NCBI GenBank assembly: GCA_963556255.1
Contig: OY744610.1
Span: 14,473,419 to 14,537,418 of the forward strand
Direction of reading: 5' to 3'
Source: Allolobophora icterica
Taxonomy: Eukaryota > Annelida > Clitellata > Crassiclitellata > Lumbricidae
Length of the DNA stretch: 64,000 nt
Shown here: piece after piece, positions 1 to 11,355 of the stretch
Layout: each line of letters begins with the position of its first letter
Position numbering within the stretch: the first letter of the stretch is position 1
The notes under the pieces: model-generated
What the model saw: the letters and a program-made list of their open reading frames with translations, nothing else
Databases searched by the model: none
What the model was told of the DNA's origin: nothing
Made by a program: the position numbers and the translations under genes

Positions 1-40
1 CATCATCATCATCATCATCATCATCGCCATCGTCAAACTA
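1..40. repeat. (CAT)n microsatellite at window edge
   Basis: The first 26 bases are perfect CAT triplets, followed by a degenerate tail. A related degenerate CAT/CGT tract lies upstream of gene B near 17950-18080. Confidence 0.9.
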
Positions 41-186
41 ACCAAAGAAACTCAATCGCAACCTAGGTCTCTATTCTGACTACATCGATAACTTCCGCCG
101 TTGGCTCCAAAGTGAAGAAAATTGGGTTTTTCCACCTCCAAGATTCCACACTAAAACGGCGAAAATCCTACGAGACTAGGCTGGCT

Positions 187-285
187 CCCCATTTCTTAGC
201 AGTGAGTTCAGTCAATGCTTCTGAATACGGAAGATTACGGTCAATGCAACATCTGAGTTTCAAATATCTTGCAAGATATTGTAAA
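187..285 (-). pseudogene. 3' fragment of a Mab-21/cGLR family gene (copy E)
   Basis: The reverse strand encodes a peptide of about 28 residues beginning ARYLKLRCCIDRNLPYSEAL. It closely matches the C-terminal segment of copies B and C (ARYLKLRCCIDCNLPNTEAL in C). No long frame surrounds it, so it is a remnant of a further copy; more of it could lie to the left of the window. Position limits are approximate. Confidence 0.75.
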
Positions 286-561
286 TAATTTTATGTATGT
301 TTGTATATGCGTTAATTCAGGTTGAAAGCAATGCTGTCAAGAACTGAGACATGTACAATTGATTACAAATTTATATAGCGCCGGAGTTTTAACCAACCAA
401 TGATGCTACTATTATATAACTGATTGCTACTATTAATAATTACCATAACTTTCAAAAAGCGGAAAATATTTCCTTGACTAAGTTGCTGCTCGTAGGTCCA
501 TTTTTAAATCGGACCATACAGAAACGTAATTTTAAAATTGGGAAAACCCGAACACCAGGGT
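286..561. other. No recognised feature
   Basis: AT-rich sequence between the copy E fragment and the first piggyBac-like element. I see no coding frame or repeat in it. Confidence 0.4.
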
Positions 562-1219
562 TTAACCCTATGACGCACACCTTCCGATCCAACACATTTA
601 GCACACCTGGGGTCTAATGGACCCCATCGATAACACGGCCCCCAGTTCTACAATTTTAATAGAACATGGAAATGAATGATCCTAGTTTAGGTGGGAGAGA
701 GTGCATGCAGATATGCAACATGTTTGGATCATGGTATGATGTTATATTCACTGTTAGAAATGTTTTATTGTGATGAACAATAATCAGTTATTCAAACGTA
801 CGCAGACAGATTAAACAGCGCTTTTATCGGGCTTGAGGTGCTGCCTGAAAGTTTGATTGCTGGTCAAAGCCGAGCTGTCTATCGTTATGTTTCTTCCAGT
901 TTTGTACCCAGGAAGTACAAGTCTTTCCATTATTGATGTAACCGGGATTATACAATAGTCAATGCGTCATGAGCCTATCAATGTTACAGCGTGGGGTCTG
1001 TTGGACCCCAGGTATGCTAAATATGCCCGAGGTGTCTATTTGATTTGTTTACTCTTTAACCAAAAACATAAATCTCTTCAAAGTTATCCACAAATGTAGG
1101 GGGATGAATATCTGAGGAATTAGAAATATATCAGATTTTTACTATTTGTATCGACGTAGTTATCAAGAAACTGCTATCGCTGGGGTCCAGTAGACCCCAG
1201 GTGTGCGTCATAGGGTTAA
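562..1219. mobile_element. Non-autonomous piggyBac-like element
   Basis: Both ends are the tetranucleotide TTAA (562-565 and 1216-1219). Just inside are inverted termini: CCCTATGACGCACACC on the left and its complement GGTGTGCGTCATAGGG on the right. TTAA duplication is the hallmark of piggyBac insertion. The interior has no transposase frame. It carries at least three near-palindromes of the type GGGGTCYNNTRGACCCC (near 610, 992 and 1180), two of them close to the ends. Of the identity as a TTAA element I am fairly sure; the autonomous partner is not known. Confidence 0.75.
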
Positions 1220-2130
1220 ATATATTTCCCTATTGACGCAACACTTGATCGTATTGCTTTAGACTCAACAGATTCGGTATTTGCCAATCCAAGACTAGTC
1301 TTTGCCTATACTTGAAAGCGTAAGAATTGTTCTTACTGTAATTATAGAAGAAATCCTTATTTCACATGGATTTCAGCAGACTCTAAGTCATAACAGGAGT
1401 TTCAGTCGTAGACTTCCGCAATAAAGAAATTGAGTCCCATTGAATATCATGCGGGTAATCGGACCCGGACACAACTTATTCCGATTAGCTCTAGGTTCAC
1501 TACAGCCACTTTAGCTTCTCTCAGTAAGCTAAATGACAGTCACCAGTGGATGCCCATAAGCGAATAAGTAATACATTTACACGAAATGGCCTTCCTACAC
1601 TCTTAAAGCTTCAGAGTTTTCTCAGCTATGATTTTCTTAGTTGTCATGATGAACCTTAACGAACTATAAAAATTGCTATTGCAAGAGAAATTTTAGTTTA
1701 GTCAGCAAACTAGCACATACATTTCCTGTGCTCTGTTGATTCAGCCTTGTCATAAATTCGGTGCTTTAGCATATAAGCCAATTTAATATGAATACTTCTA
1801 TACAGTATGAAGATCTTGTGCGTGGATGCTCTCCAACGTAAGCATAGAGTGCAGTGCATAGAGTGCAAACCAATTAAAACTATTCGAAACGAAAAATACA
1901 TGTAACATCTGACTGAGCATCGCGACTGAGAGAACCAGGATGATAACCTATGCGCGAAACATAACAGCCGAGCATAGCAGGCAGTTTCTCTTTAACGACA
2001 CTGAATCATTGTGAAAACGATTAGCATCACCCTTATCTTTTACCCAGGCTTGGAATTGGCCCGAAACGAAAATTGCAGACCGATGTCAGTAATCGATTCT
2101 ATCGAACACCACGTGAAGCACAGCCATTCA
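1220..2130. other. No recognised gene; upstream region of gene A
   Basis: About 0.9 kb of AT-rich sequence without a supported coding region or repeat. It ends at the probable promoter of gene A. Confidence 0.4.
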
Positions 2131-2137
2131 TTATTGC

Positions 2138-2144
2138 TATAAAA
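2138..2144 (+). promoter_or_regulatory. Candidate TATA box of gene A
   Basis: TATAAAA lies 111 bases before the ATG at 2255 that opens the family-like N-terminal frame, and an E-box CACGTG lies at 2111-2116. A start of transcription about 30 bases downstream would leave a 5' leader of roughly 85 bases. This rests on motif and spacing only. Confidence 0.4.
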
Positions 2145-2254
2145 GTAGAACGACTTTGCACTAAGCATGTATTAACTTTACTCGGACTCTTCACATCATA
2201 AATGGAGCGTTTATTCATGTCAACCAGGAAAATATAACCTATTTACTTCACAAT

Positions 2255-2442
2255 ATGGAAGGCGTTTCAGAATTCATCGTTGGTACGTGTCAGTTGCGCC
2301 CTAAGTTGTTCAGAGATGTTTTGAATCCAAGCTATTTCCGTTTCCAAATCTTCAACACGAGGCGCAACAACACTTTCTGTGTGGCAGCTCCATAGAATTC
2401 TACATTGAACCCATAAATTTATGTATCGACGATATAGACAGT
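2255..2442 (+). other. N-terminal segment of gene A, out of frame with the main ORF
   Basis: An ATG at 2255 opens a frame whose first residues include FIVGTCQLRPKLF, matching FIVNTCQLLPKTF near the N-terminus of copy B. This frame stops near 2392. The adjacent frame, which continues into the 2443 ORF, carries LCGSSIEFYIEP and then DDIDS, equal to the nucleotidyltransferase Gly-Ser and acidic motifs of copies B and C. One shift of frame between about 2340 and 2375 joins the two. It could be a true indel, a sequencing error or, less likely, a tiny intron. If translation really starts at 2443, the catalytic motif is lost. Confidence 0.65.
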
Positions 2443-5106
2443 ATGACATCCTACCCCGATGAACTGGCTTTCACAAACGACTATCCGGTTTTACCAGATG
2501 ATGTCCGTGGTTTTCTCGACACCATGAAATGTTTCCAGATTAAGCCCTACCCTGACTACCCTGGATTTGTTGAGCTTCAACAGTTGGGAAACATGAAGTA
2601 TAATTGGCATTGTAAAATGTTTCATTTTCAGCAGACTAACGATGCAAAGTATATCGTAGTAGATATGAGCACCGAAAATATTACAGAACAACAAGTGGTT
2701 GGTCCAGCGTTTAAGTACACGTTGGAACTCGATGTGTTCTCTGACATAGTTCCAAGCATATGGTGCCCACAGTGGCCAAAGGAAGCCAAACGCTGGCCCT
2801 TTCGACGAAGAAAGTACGGATGTCCAACAAGTGCCACTATACGCGAGGTAGTACAGAACGGTTGTCATGCAGTGTTTGCAAAACATCCTGCTTGCAGAAA
2901 TGATGTACACCAGTGGAGGCTGTCATTTTCCGGAGCGGAATTTATTTTGCTTCAGTGCTGGACTCCAGTTCAGCAGATTGTCTATCATATGCTTAGATTC
3001 TTTGCCAAGAGAGAACTAATCAAAAAAGATTGTCCAAAGGAAGACGAAGTACTCTGCACATACCATTTTAAAACACTGATGATGTGGTTCTGCGAAGAGA
3101 CATCGCCCGATTGGTGGAATTCCTTGTCTGTTATTGAAATATGTTGTAATTTATTACGACGGCTTTCAAAATGGCTACAAAAGTGCTACTGTCCGAACTA
3201 TTTTATTCCTCAGGCAAATTTATTTCATGAACACATGAATCAGAAAGTGGTTGAAGAGACAGTAAGATGCTTGAATAAATTCTACCGTCGTAGCATTCTC
3301 AATGGTTGGTTTGCAGTGAAGTACATACAGCCAATCTTAAAGAGTGTGCCTACTTTTGAAGATTCAGCGGAGTCTGTGACAGATTATAGTCAATACAAGC
3401 TATATATCTGCCAAATCATGAATGCTGTAAAACTCAAAGATTTTGACTCTCAGTTTTCATATGGATTCTATTGTTGTGTTTTATACACTTTTCGTGAAGT
3501 GAAGATGGAAACAGGTTATACATTCCGCGGATGGCTAACTCATCTTTGTGTTATGATTATTTGTTTATGGAAAAAAGTGAAACGACGTTTTTTTCTGTCG
3601 ACAGTGGAGTTCTCATCAAGTTTCCCACAATTCGGAAAAGTGCTGTTCATGTTGCATGCTGCCATTGCATTAGGATTAAAGCAAACTACGTACGATAGGG
3701 AAATATTTACTGAATTTATCAGAGAAGTTACATGGCAACCAAAAATTGTAAGGTCCAAGTATCATAACTTTCCAAAACCCAGTAAAACAAGTCTCGACAG
3801 ACGTGGCATCCTTCTCTTGAAAGCTCAAGATCTGATGAAAAATTTAACTGGGTTAAATAGTCCTCAAGAATTTAAATTTCTATCTCAGTTGTCAAAAGAG
3901 CTTCTTATAAACGCGTTATTCTGCGATCATTTCCAATCCCGCGCTACTACAGAAGTGGCCCTTGTATACTTGGCTGCTCTTCATTTTTCAGAATCGGATT
4001 ACGAAACTGTTATAAAGTACTGCTCGACAGTTTTTATCGATCAAATGCCAGATTATGAGGAGGAGGAGAAAAAGGAGGAGGTGTGGGAGAGAGAAACGTT
4101 GAATGCAGGCTGTTTGTTTTTCATTGACGACATTGTTAGAATCATTGGATTTTATCTTCTTTTCAGGCAGATAAAGGATAACTTTAAGTACAACAGGAGA
4201 CTGTATCTTTTAGATTTGCGTCTTACACCAGAGGTGTTTGCTTACTATTTGATAACTCTCTCAAATGAAGAAAAACCTAGGCCGTTAAGACCTAATTACG
4301 ATATGCATGCGCCATCATTTTCATTGGATGCAATTTTAATGACTATAACAAAGCGAACATCCTCTGGAATATTAAGGATGGCAGAAAGTGTTTTCTGTGT
4401 GTATCAGAGAACCGATCCAATTAATGAATTAGAAGAGCACCATAAAAGCTTTATTCCAAATTACAATACCATTATTCAATTGCTATTGGAAAATTCTTTA
4501 GAAAATATGTCATCATTTTACAAAGCTATCTGCAAAGACTTTGACATTCATTGCAATACAGCTGATTGTTACCGTGCTGCTTTTCTATACAAGTGTCGTA
4601 AATATCCTGAAATCTTGCTATTGTGTGACAGAATTCTCGATGAACCAGATCTGCAGAGTAACTTGGAGGAATACACATTTTCAAATGTTATGGTTATTCC
4701 ACCACTTGACTCTTATTTCGACAGAGATATCCAGTGTTTGCTTGGATTGCACACACTTGTTTACTATTTATCGGCTCTGAATGAAGATGTGTGCGATCTA
4801 GAATGCTCAACTTCTTCGAGGTTCCAGAAATGTTTTGCCGGAGCGATATACTCTGGGAAGTTTTCACTTTCAATGCTTCTTACCTACTCATACTTTGTGA
4901 ACTCTCATTACTTTCTTAGAAGACATTTCCTAGCAAGATATTTGAAAGTGAGATGCTTGATGGACTATAATCATTCGAGCTCAGAAGTATTGTTTGAATT
5001 TAAGAAGCTAAGAGGTAATTTTCCATTTGAACACATCATACGTTGCTTTTTTCAACATAAGCTTCGACGACTTTGTCATTATGTAAAAGACTTTACAGTC
5101 CATTAA
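2443..5106 (+). CDS. Mab-21/cGAS-like (cGLR) protein, copy A, long C-terminal extension
   Basis: This is an uninterrupted 887-residue frame of the Mab-21 family. cGLRs of this family are cytosolic nucleotidyltransferases that make cyclic dinucleotide signals on sensing nucleic acid; other Mab-21 proteins are not enzymes. Family marks are DIVPSIWCPQWPKEA near residue 105 (its Asp fits the third catalytic Asp), WRLSFSGAE near 158, and the helical KKDCPKEDEVLCTYHFKTLM near 195 followed by a Trp-Trp pair. The first catalytic motif lies just upstream, before the 2443 ATG. Residues 330-887 form an extension unlike ordinary Mab-21 proteins of about 360-550 residues. It includes TPR-like hairpins, around VALVYLAALHFSESDYETVI and DCYRAAFLYKCRKYPEILLL. 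There are no introns. A possible AATAAA lies at 5240-5245. The RNA ligand and product are unknown. A is the most divergent of the three long copies. Confidence 0.85.
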   Translation: MTSYPDELAFTNDYPVLPDDVRGFLDTMKCFQIKPYPDYPGFVELQQLGNMKYNWHCKMFHFQQTNDAKYIVVDMSTENITEQQVVGPAFKYTLELDVFSDIVPSIWCPQWPKEAKRWPFRRRKYGCPTSATIREVVQNGCHAVFAKHPACRNDVHQWRLSFSGAEFILLQCWTPVQQIVYHMLRFFAKRELIKKDCPKEDEVLCTYHFKTLMMWFCEETSPDWWNSLSVIEICCNLLRRLSKWLQKCYCPNYFIPQANLFHEHMNQKVVEETVRCLNKFYRRSILNGWFAVKYIQPILKSVPTFEDSAESVTDYSQYKLYICQIMNAVKLKDFDSQFSYGFYCCVLYTFREVKMETGYTFRGWLTHLCVMIICLWKKVKRRFFLSTVEFSSSFPQFGKVLFMLHAAIALGLKQTTYDREIFTEFIREVTWQPKIVRSKYHNFPKPSKTSLDRRGILLLKAQDLMKNLTGLNSPQEFKFLSQLSKELLINALFCDHFQSRATTEVALVYLAALHFSESDYETVIKYCSTVFIDQMPDYEEEEKKEEVWERETLNAGCLFFIDDIVRIIGFYLLFRQIKDNFKYNRRLYLLDLRLTPEVFAYYLITLSNEEKPRPLRPNYDMHAPSFSLDAILMTITKRTSSGILRMAESVFCVYQRTDPINELEEHHKSFIPNYNTIIQLLLENSLENMSSFYKAICKDFDIHCNTADCYRAAFLYKCRKYPEILLLCDRILDEPDLQSNLEEYTFSNVMVIPPLDSYFDRDIQCLLGLHTLVYYLSALNEDVCDLECSTSSRFQKCFAGAIYSGKFSLSMLLTYSYFVNSHYFLRRHFLARYLKVRCLMDYNHSSSEVLFEFKKLRGNFPFEHIIRCFFQHKLRRLCHYVKDFTVH

Positions 5107-5256
5107 AATCTGTTAATGGCGAAACATTACAAACTAATCATGCAAAAGATCAAACACTAACAGTGATTGCGTGTTTTAACCACTTTCTGATTTCTGAGCC
5201 GTTTGTCTATCCTCCAGATTTCATCTTACATCGAAAACAAATAAAATGGGACAAGA

Positions 5257-5425
5257 CAGGGGCGTCTACACCACAGAAACATTGGAGCAAATGCTCCATC
5301 CAAGAAATAAGGGGGAAAGATCTGTCAGTGTGTGTGCCACCATTTTAGGGGGAAGGAACTGGGAGGGGGAAAAGAGGGGGAAAAGGGATGTTGCTTCAAT
5401 GACTTAGGGGGGATGGACGCCCCTG
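5257..5425. mobile_element. hAT-type MITE, 169 bp, with perfect 8-bp TSD
   Basis: The ends are CAGGGGCGTC and GACGCCCCTG, perfect inverted repeats. The flanks GGACAAGA at 5249-5256 and 5426-5433 are identical. An 8-bp duplication with CAGGGG termini is typical of hAT elements. It sits 150 bases after the stop of gene A, right behind a possible polyadenylation signal. Confidence 0.85.
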
Positions 5426-5433
5426 GGACAAGA

Positions 5434-6940
5434 CAATCATCCTTGTGCATTTGTAAAGCAAGACAGATATTTGTTATATATCTATAATTCTCTTTGTCCG
5501 ATCAGAACGTCATGCAGAAAATAGGTCATACTCTTGTATAATGATCGATCAGGAAACACTATTGTGATATGGTCAGTCAATAATGAACTAAATTTAACAA
5601 ATTGATGTACTAAGATGCAATCTTGTTTTACAAATGTTCGTTTGCTTTCTTTTACTCAAGGAACCGAAAACCAATATTATGTCAAATGAATTTTATTTGA
5701 AATATTTGATTAGTTGCTAATGTGTTGAATACTTTATTCATTTTCATTTGTTTTTTCTGTTCCTTGCTTAAATGAACTGTTAATCGGTTTGATCTATAAT
5801 AATTGTTTACAATATAATACTCTAATTAGTAAAATTATCAATGTCTGAACACTGCGTTTGGAGAACCAATGTTAAGAGCCATATTAGGCCTATATTGAAA
5901 TAACACCTAAGAAACAAACATAGGGCCCACAAAACGCCATTACATTCCAAATCCTGTTAGTAGTAGGGCCTATGTACCACAAAGCTTCCTTTAACAAGAC
6001 TTAGTGCTATTGCGCATGTAGATGTTTTACACGTTGACCTCTCGTTGAGAAACAAATTCAATAAAAGACTGAGCAGAACGAAATTACTTTGTTGTTTAAC
6101 TCTACAATATAAATTGTCTTTTTTACGTTACAACCTCCAATAGTAGTTAGGATAGTTTACGCTTCAGTCATGGGTATTGATCGTAAATAAATATTGCTCG
6201 TGTGGTTATGTTGTATTTTTTATGTTGGCAGTAGGATAGTTTAATTAGCCGTAGGGAGTAGGATAGTTTAATTATGTGCAGAGATGGCGCCTTGATGACC
6301 CTATTGGTACAGACGTCTTCAATTACTTGCCTTTCCTATTGAACGAATAGCGTCTTTGGAGCTGATGTTTACTACAAATAGGCCTATCATCAAATGATGG
6401 CGCATCAAAGCTGATACTGAAATCAATGGCTAATAAGTCTATCAAATGGGATCTAATTCTCAAATGAAGAGCAGAAGTAGAACAACAGCTGAGCAAATCG
6501 AGTGAACAGAGATACCGAGGATTGAGCCAAACGACGGTTGTCATGACGACAGATATGATCATAATGTTTTCATACCCTTGACAACAGGATACCTTATGAA
6601 GCTTTCCAGTTGCTGGCACAAGACACCGGGACGTGTCTTGTGCCGGCAACGGAAAAGCTCATTGACACAACAACCGGCCGTCGTTAAATTGTTGACTCAC
6701 TTTAGCTAGGATAAAGATTTGCCCAAAAGCACTCTTGCATCATGCAAGAGTGCCTCCACTCGCCCGTCCATTTGCACTAGGCTACTATGACTCGGATTTG
6801 TTTAAATAGTTTGTGAATTTTTAATAAATATAAGCTAAACATAGCGTTGCGTGTTACAGTATCTGACTGTAGAGTAAACAAATGCAGGTATATACGCCCC
6901 CATAGGTATACATTCATAGTTTATTCCCATGTAGCTAGTC
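5434..6940. other. No recognised gene
   Basis: AT-rich sequence with a few TAGGCCTA octamers (near 5886 and 6378). At 6622-6647 the string around GACACCGGGACGTGTC is a short palindrome. The 108-residue reverse frame at 6323-6649 has no family resemblance that I recognise. Confidence 0.4.
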
Positions 6941-6949
6941 ATAAATGTA

Positions 6950-7222
6950 TGGTAATTTTCATTTCGGCTAATTTCGTCACCCTGCCGAAATTACCCTACC
7001 CTGTGGCCGAAATTACCCTACCCTATGGGTAATTTCGGCTTTTGAATGACTTCACTCAACATGTTATAACAGGAATTATTGAAAGACGATTCACAGTTTG
7101 AAGGCGCCATTTCATAGCAGAGGGTTGCAGCAAACTGTGGAAACTTCAATGTGTCCTACAGATGTGATGGCATTTTAAATATTGAAGAAATTGCTTAAGG
7201 TGCCGAAATTACCCTATTTTGC
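6950..7222. repeat. Small foldback element built of GAAATTACCCTACCC repeats
   Basis: Copies of the word CCGAAATTACCCTA occur in direct order at about 6984 and 7006, then inverted as GGGTAATTTCGG at 7027-7038, and again direct at 7203-7215. The left edge has further inverted pieces (TTTCGGCTAATTTCG). The arrangement resembles the other ATTACCC foldbacks of this window at 23.8 and 56.9 kb. Confidence 0.5.
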
Positions 7223-7228
7223 CCTATA

Positions 7229-7244
7229 TATTTATTATTATTGC

Positions 7245-7300
<56 letters not shown>

Positions 7301-7322
7301 ATCATCATCATTTTTATTATTG
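7229..7322. repeat. (ATT)n microsatellite
   Basis: A nearly uninterrupted run of ATT triplets, followed by a short ATC/TTT tail. Confidence 0.9.
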
Positions 7323-7349
7323 TGCCAATAAAGATATATATTTATAATT

Positions 7350-8150
7350 ATAATACAATTATTGAATGAAAATCCAACTGTCATTATTGTCATCTGTTCC
7401 TTAGTCGTGTTCTATTTTTCATTGCTTCTAATTAAGAACACTACATTTTCTTCTTAATGAGTCAAGGGAGTTGAAAAAACGCCATCTTTAAAATGAACAT
7501 TCCGGAGGTTCAGCTGACGTTAATGTGTCAATCGACTAACAGGTCTTTATAACCCGGGTCTTTCATTGCTTGTGTGGATTTATATCCATAATCGCTTGCA
7601 ATGCTCGGGCTTCGTATAATCTGTCATCATAAGGTGCGAAGTGATCAAATATTGTTTTACATCATCTCTAAGCCAGGAGCCCTCATTGTGCTCGTAAATG
7701 TTTTCAGCGCTGCTGACCTTGGCAGTGGATGTTATTCATAGGCTTCTCCGTAGGAACTTTTTAAGGCATTCAGGTCACTGGCGTAAACTTGTCCAAAATA
7801 TATGGAGGGTGGGGGGTTTGGTTATTCATTCTTTACTTGTTGCACTGGGTGTACAGTCTACAGTCCTTCCCAATTATTGGGGGGAAGCGTGTCCCGGTTC
7901 ACCCCTCCCCGAGTCTACGCCTATGATTCAGGTAAAAAAATACAACTTTTTGTACTGTAATGAATTGTGACGATATGTAATGTAACTATAGCGCCTTCCA
8001 TCTCCGTAGGCACTGTTTTTAAGGCATTCAGGTATTTATACGACTTCTTGTACCGTAATGACATGTGACGAAATGTAATGTAACTATAGCGCCTTCCAAG
8101 AACACATCGAAATTGGAAACAGCTTACTGCCATAGCAGAGACTTTTTTAG
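7350..8150. repeat. Segmentally duplicated 3' flank of the copy D gene
   Basis: This stretch can be aligned by eye with 12190-12250 plus 14320-14640, the region before copy B. Shared marks in the same order include ATTGAATGAAAATCCAA, a block with AATGAGTCAA, GATTTATATCC followed by TAATCGCT, and AACACATCGAAATT. The copy-B version is split by a transposon at 12253-14316. It shows that D and B arose by duplication of a unit larger than the gene. Internally, 7740-7780 and 8005-8035 and their followers repeat the phrase CTCCGTAGG...TTTAAGGCATTCAGGT. Confidence 0.6.
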
Positions 8151-10375
8151 TAGAAGAAATCTGAGAATGATGCATTCAAAAGAAAGATTCGTTCTCTGAG
8201 CAGCAAATTCAGCCATTGCCTCAGCATTCGGAGGATTACTCAGCATCTAACTTACCAATATCTAGCAAGAAAATGTCTTCCAGCACATTGCTTCAGCATT
8301 CTGAAGATCAGAGTCGACACAATATCTGACTTACAAATATCTAGCAAGAGAAATGTTATAATGTTTATTAGCCGCAGTGCGTTTGCAGGCGGTATATTAA
8401 AGAACATACTTAATTACTTACTTACTTACTTATAGATTCATCCTTAGTGTGTAAACTTTGACTTGCCAATTAACTCAAATATCCGCTTCGCAGATCAGCA
8501 TTCGCTGAAGCATTCGCTCATATAGATGCAATGTTTCATCGTATTGACGACATTTGTAGAGGTACAAAGCACGATATCAGTCAACTGTGTTGCATTGAAT
8601 GCCAATGTCTTTGCGAATCACACTGTAGAATGATGTCATGTCACTTTTTTCCTCAGGCATGTTCCACGAAAACATCAAATAGTTTTCTTCAACCATATAA
8701 GGATTTGCATTCTAAATCTCGAATTCTATCAGGGAATATTTTCTACGATAAACGAGTTGTCTTACGGCATTAAATTACCTAACTTCATCGAAACAATATA
8801 TCTCGGCTTTCTTATAGCGTTTAAATATTCGTCCATCGGAAATGCTGCATCAATCAAATCATGATCGAAATCTAAAGGTTTGGATATTCTTTTGGCAAAT
8901 GATACAGCTAAATAATGAGAAAACATCTCTGGTGAAAGACGCATCTGAAGAAAAAACCGTCTGCCAATGTATTGGAGGTTACAGTCAGACCTGGCCCTAA
9001 TACTAGCATTTTACTACGATGGCAATAATTATGTTTTATTTAATTAACTGAATATTTGACAACTTGAACAGAAAGTTAATGATTAAAATATTGTAAGCTA
9101 TTGTAGCATCCTTCTAATTCAAAGTGTGTTAGTCACTACAGACAGTAGCGTGGGACGTTTTCATTCACAAGCACATCTTGCGAGCTTTGATAGATGAAAA
9201 ATCCGCAATGTTTTCAACTATACTCGAGATCGTTGGCGACATCATTCTAAATTGACAACATAGCTAAGTTAATGAGCCGTTCTTGAAGCCTCGTTGAACG
9301 CAATTAGGTTTTGATAAGTTTTCACTTCGAGAAGCTTCCTTCTCCAGAAGCTACAGTGACCGGAACACAGTCCGAAGTATTCAAAGTGCAATGCGGGTGT
9401 TAGTAAAGTCACTAAATCGCTTGTTTATTGTAAGAAATTGCAAAATCTTAACAGGATCGTTGTAGGTCGCTGCAGGAATTATAGAATTCAGTAATTGAAA
9501 CTATTCAGCAAGCACGAAACCATCAAGATCCCTTGTTTCGCAGACTGTAAGTTGTTTTTCCCGATTCATATTGCAACTCAGCAGGTCAGTCTTTGTAACT
9601 CGTTAAATGTGTAAAGAAACCCGAACGACTCGTGATGCACTCTCAGTGGCATCTCCACTCAAAATCATAGCACATCAATTTTATAAAGCAGGATACTCAA
9701 TGCTTAAAAAGGCTAGAATTCTGATGTCTCATTACAGTAAAAAAATTATAGCCAGCAGCGCGGGGCCCCTGAAAGCGCGGGGCCCAAGGCGGCTGCCTCG
9801 TTCGTCTTGCCCTAGGGCCGGGCCTGGTTACAGTGATACAGTCAATGATCTTCTTGTGAACCAAACACAGTCCAGCAAATCTTGCGACATTGTCAATAAA
9901 CGACAAACAACCTGAATTCAGTGTTTCCTTATCCTTTTCAGAGAAGTCTGATCTACGAAAACTGTTGGTTCGCATTCTGATGTGGCAAATGGAGAACAGC
10001 CAAATAGGTCATAGCTGCAGGAGTAGACCCTAATGCCTTTGGAATTAGAGTAGTCTAACTCTAATGCTTTTATAAGAAATTCTTGCCACAAATAATACAA
10101 TGGTCGAAATTCTGAACGATTATTTGATCCATATATATTTGCCATTAGATTCAGAGTCGCAGGAATCCAAACTGATTACCTTGATTTTAGGTTGCGTCGA
10201 AATTGCTTTGGCAAATTCAACGAAGAGATCGCTAGCCGATGAAAGGTCTCCGAAACCTGTTCCAAAAGCGGCATTTAAAATATACAGTAGATTATCATAA
10301 TAGGCCTACTTGACACATAAGACGTTCGCTATAATTGTTGGAAGATAAGTCATTCGAATGAGTGCATTCGTTACA
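8150..10375 (-). pseudogene. Mab-21/cGLR family gene relic (copy D), fragmented
   Basis: Pieces of the family's C-terminal half survive in family order on the minus strand. They are at about 8150-8300 (C-terminal end), 8480-8640 (TPR-like segment), 8762-8944 (MRLSPEMFSHYLAV..., equal to LRLSPKMFAYYLTV of copy B) and 9835-10375. The parts are separated by deletions and by an unrelated insertion at about 8950-9830 that includes a GC-rich inverted patch around GCGGGGCCC (9768-9825). No intact frame remains, and nothing of the catalytic N-terminal part is visible. Limits are approximate. Confidence 0.75.
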
Positions 10376-10471
10376 AGATATTTTGTAAAATATCCACCTT
10401 TTGAAAACAAATGATATTTGGCAACGTGCTTCCAAAGTTTGCATCAAGGACAGTTTTAAGCAGCTGCTTTA

Positions 10472-11345
10472 AACATAACATAACATAACATAACAAGGTT
10501 TTTAGTGGCTCAGAAGACTTTCATCTGTGTCAGAGCCACTCTCGAGCTTCCTCTCAATTGCACCTCGTTCTAGTATCCAATTTTGTTGAGTTTCTTCTTA
10601 AATGCAATAACCGAGTCCGCATTAGCAGTCCCTTCGTCAACTTATTCCAATTGTTCACCACTCTGGCACTGAAGAATCGTTGCATTTTTGTCCCAGCCGA
10701 TTTTTTAACAATCTTGTAGCTGTGCCCTCTAGTTCTGTTGTTACTTGAGAATTCAAAGAGCCTTTGTGCTGGTATTTTATCCCTTCCTGTCACTATCTTG
10801 AATGTATCTATTAAGTCTCCTCTATTTCTTCTTTTCTCCAATGTTGTCAGCTTGCATCTCCTCAGTCTTTCTTCGTATGTCAGTTTGTCGAATCCATTGA
10901 TCATCTTCGTTGCTCTCCTTTGTATCTTCTCTGGTTTTTCTATATCCTGTCTCAAATATGGACACCACACCTGCACACAATATTCCAAATTAGGTCTGAC
11001 CAATGATTTGTATAATTCGAGCATTATTTCTTTTTCTCTACTGATTATTGTCCTTTTAATCATTCCTAGTACTTTGTTCGCTTTCTTTGCAGCCTCTGCA
11101 CACTGTCTTGAGGGTTTAGCACCACTGTGTATGATTACTCCTAGGTCTTTCTCCTCTTCTGATGCCTTCAATAATACTCCTCCCATTTCATATTGGAATT
11201 TTTCATTGGTTTCCCATGTGCATGACTGAACCTTTCTCTATGTTGAACATCATCTGCCAATCCTCGGCCCATCCGTACAGTCTTTTAATGTCGTTCCTCA
11301 CGAATTTACCACGACTATTTTACTATTTCATCCTCATTGGCTTGG
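10472..11345 (-). mobile_element. 5'-truncated CR1/L2-type LINE
   Basis: A 210-residue frame (10554-11186, minus) is the C-terminal part of a LINE reverse transcriptase. Marks are DLGVIIHS, the NLEYCVQVWCPYLRQDIEKP motif and LTYEERLRRCKLTTLEKRR, typical of CR1/L2-group elements. The 3' end runs into a short tail of GTTAT units (10472-10495). A possible duplicate ATAACATAAC lies at 11346-11355 beyond the truncated 5' end, so the insertion is probably complete as a truncated copy. It sits behind the D relic. Confidence 0.8.
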
Positions 11346-11355
11346 ATAACATAAC

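Noticed and set aside
2267..2910. Reverse-strand frames opposite gene A
   Set aside because: They overlap the well-supported Mab-21 coding sequence and resemble nothing.
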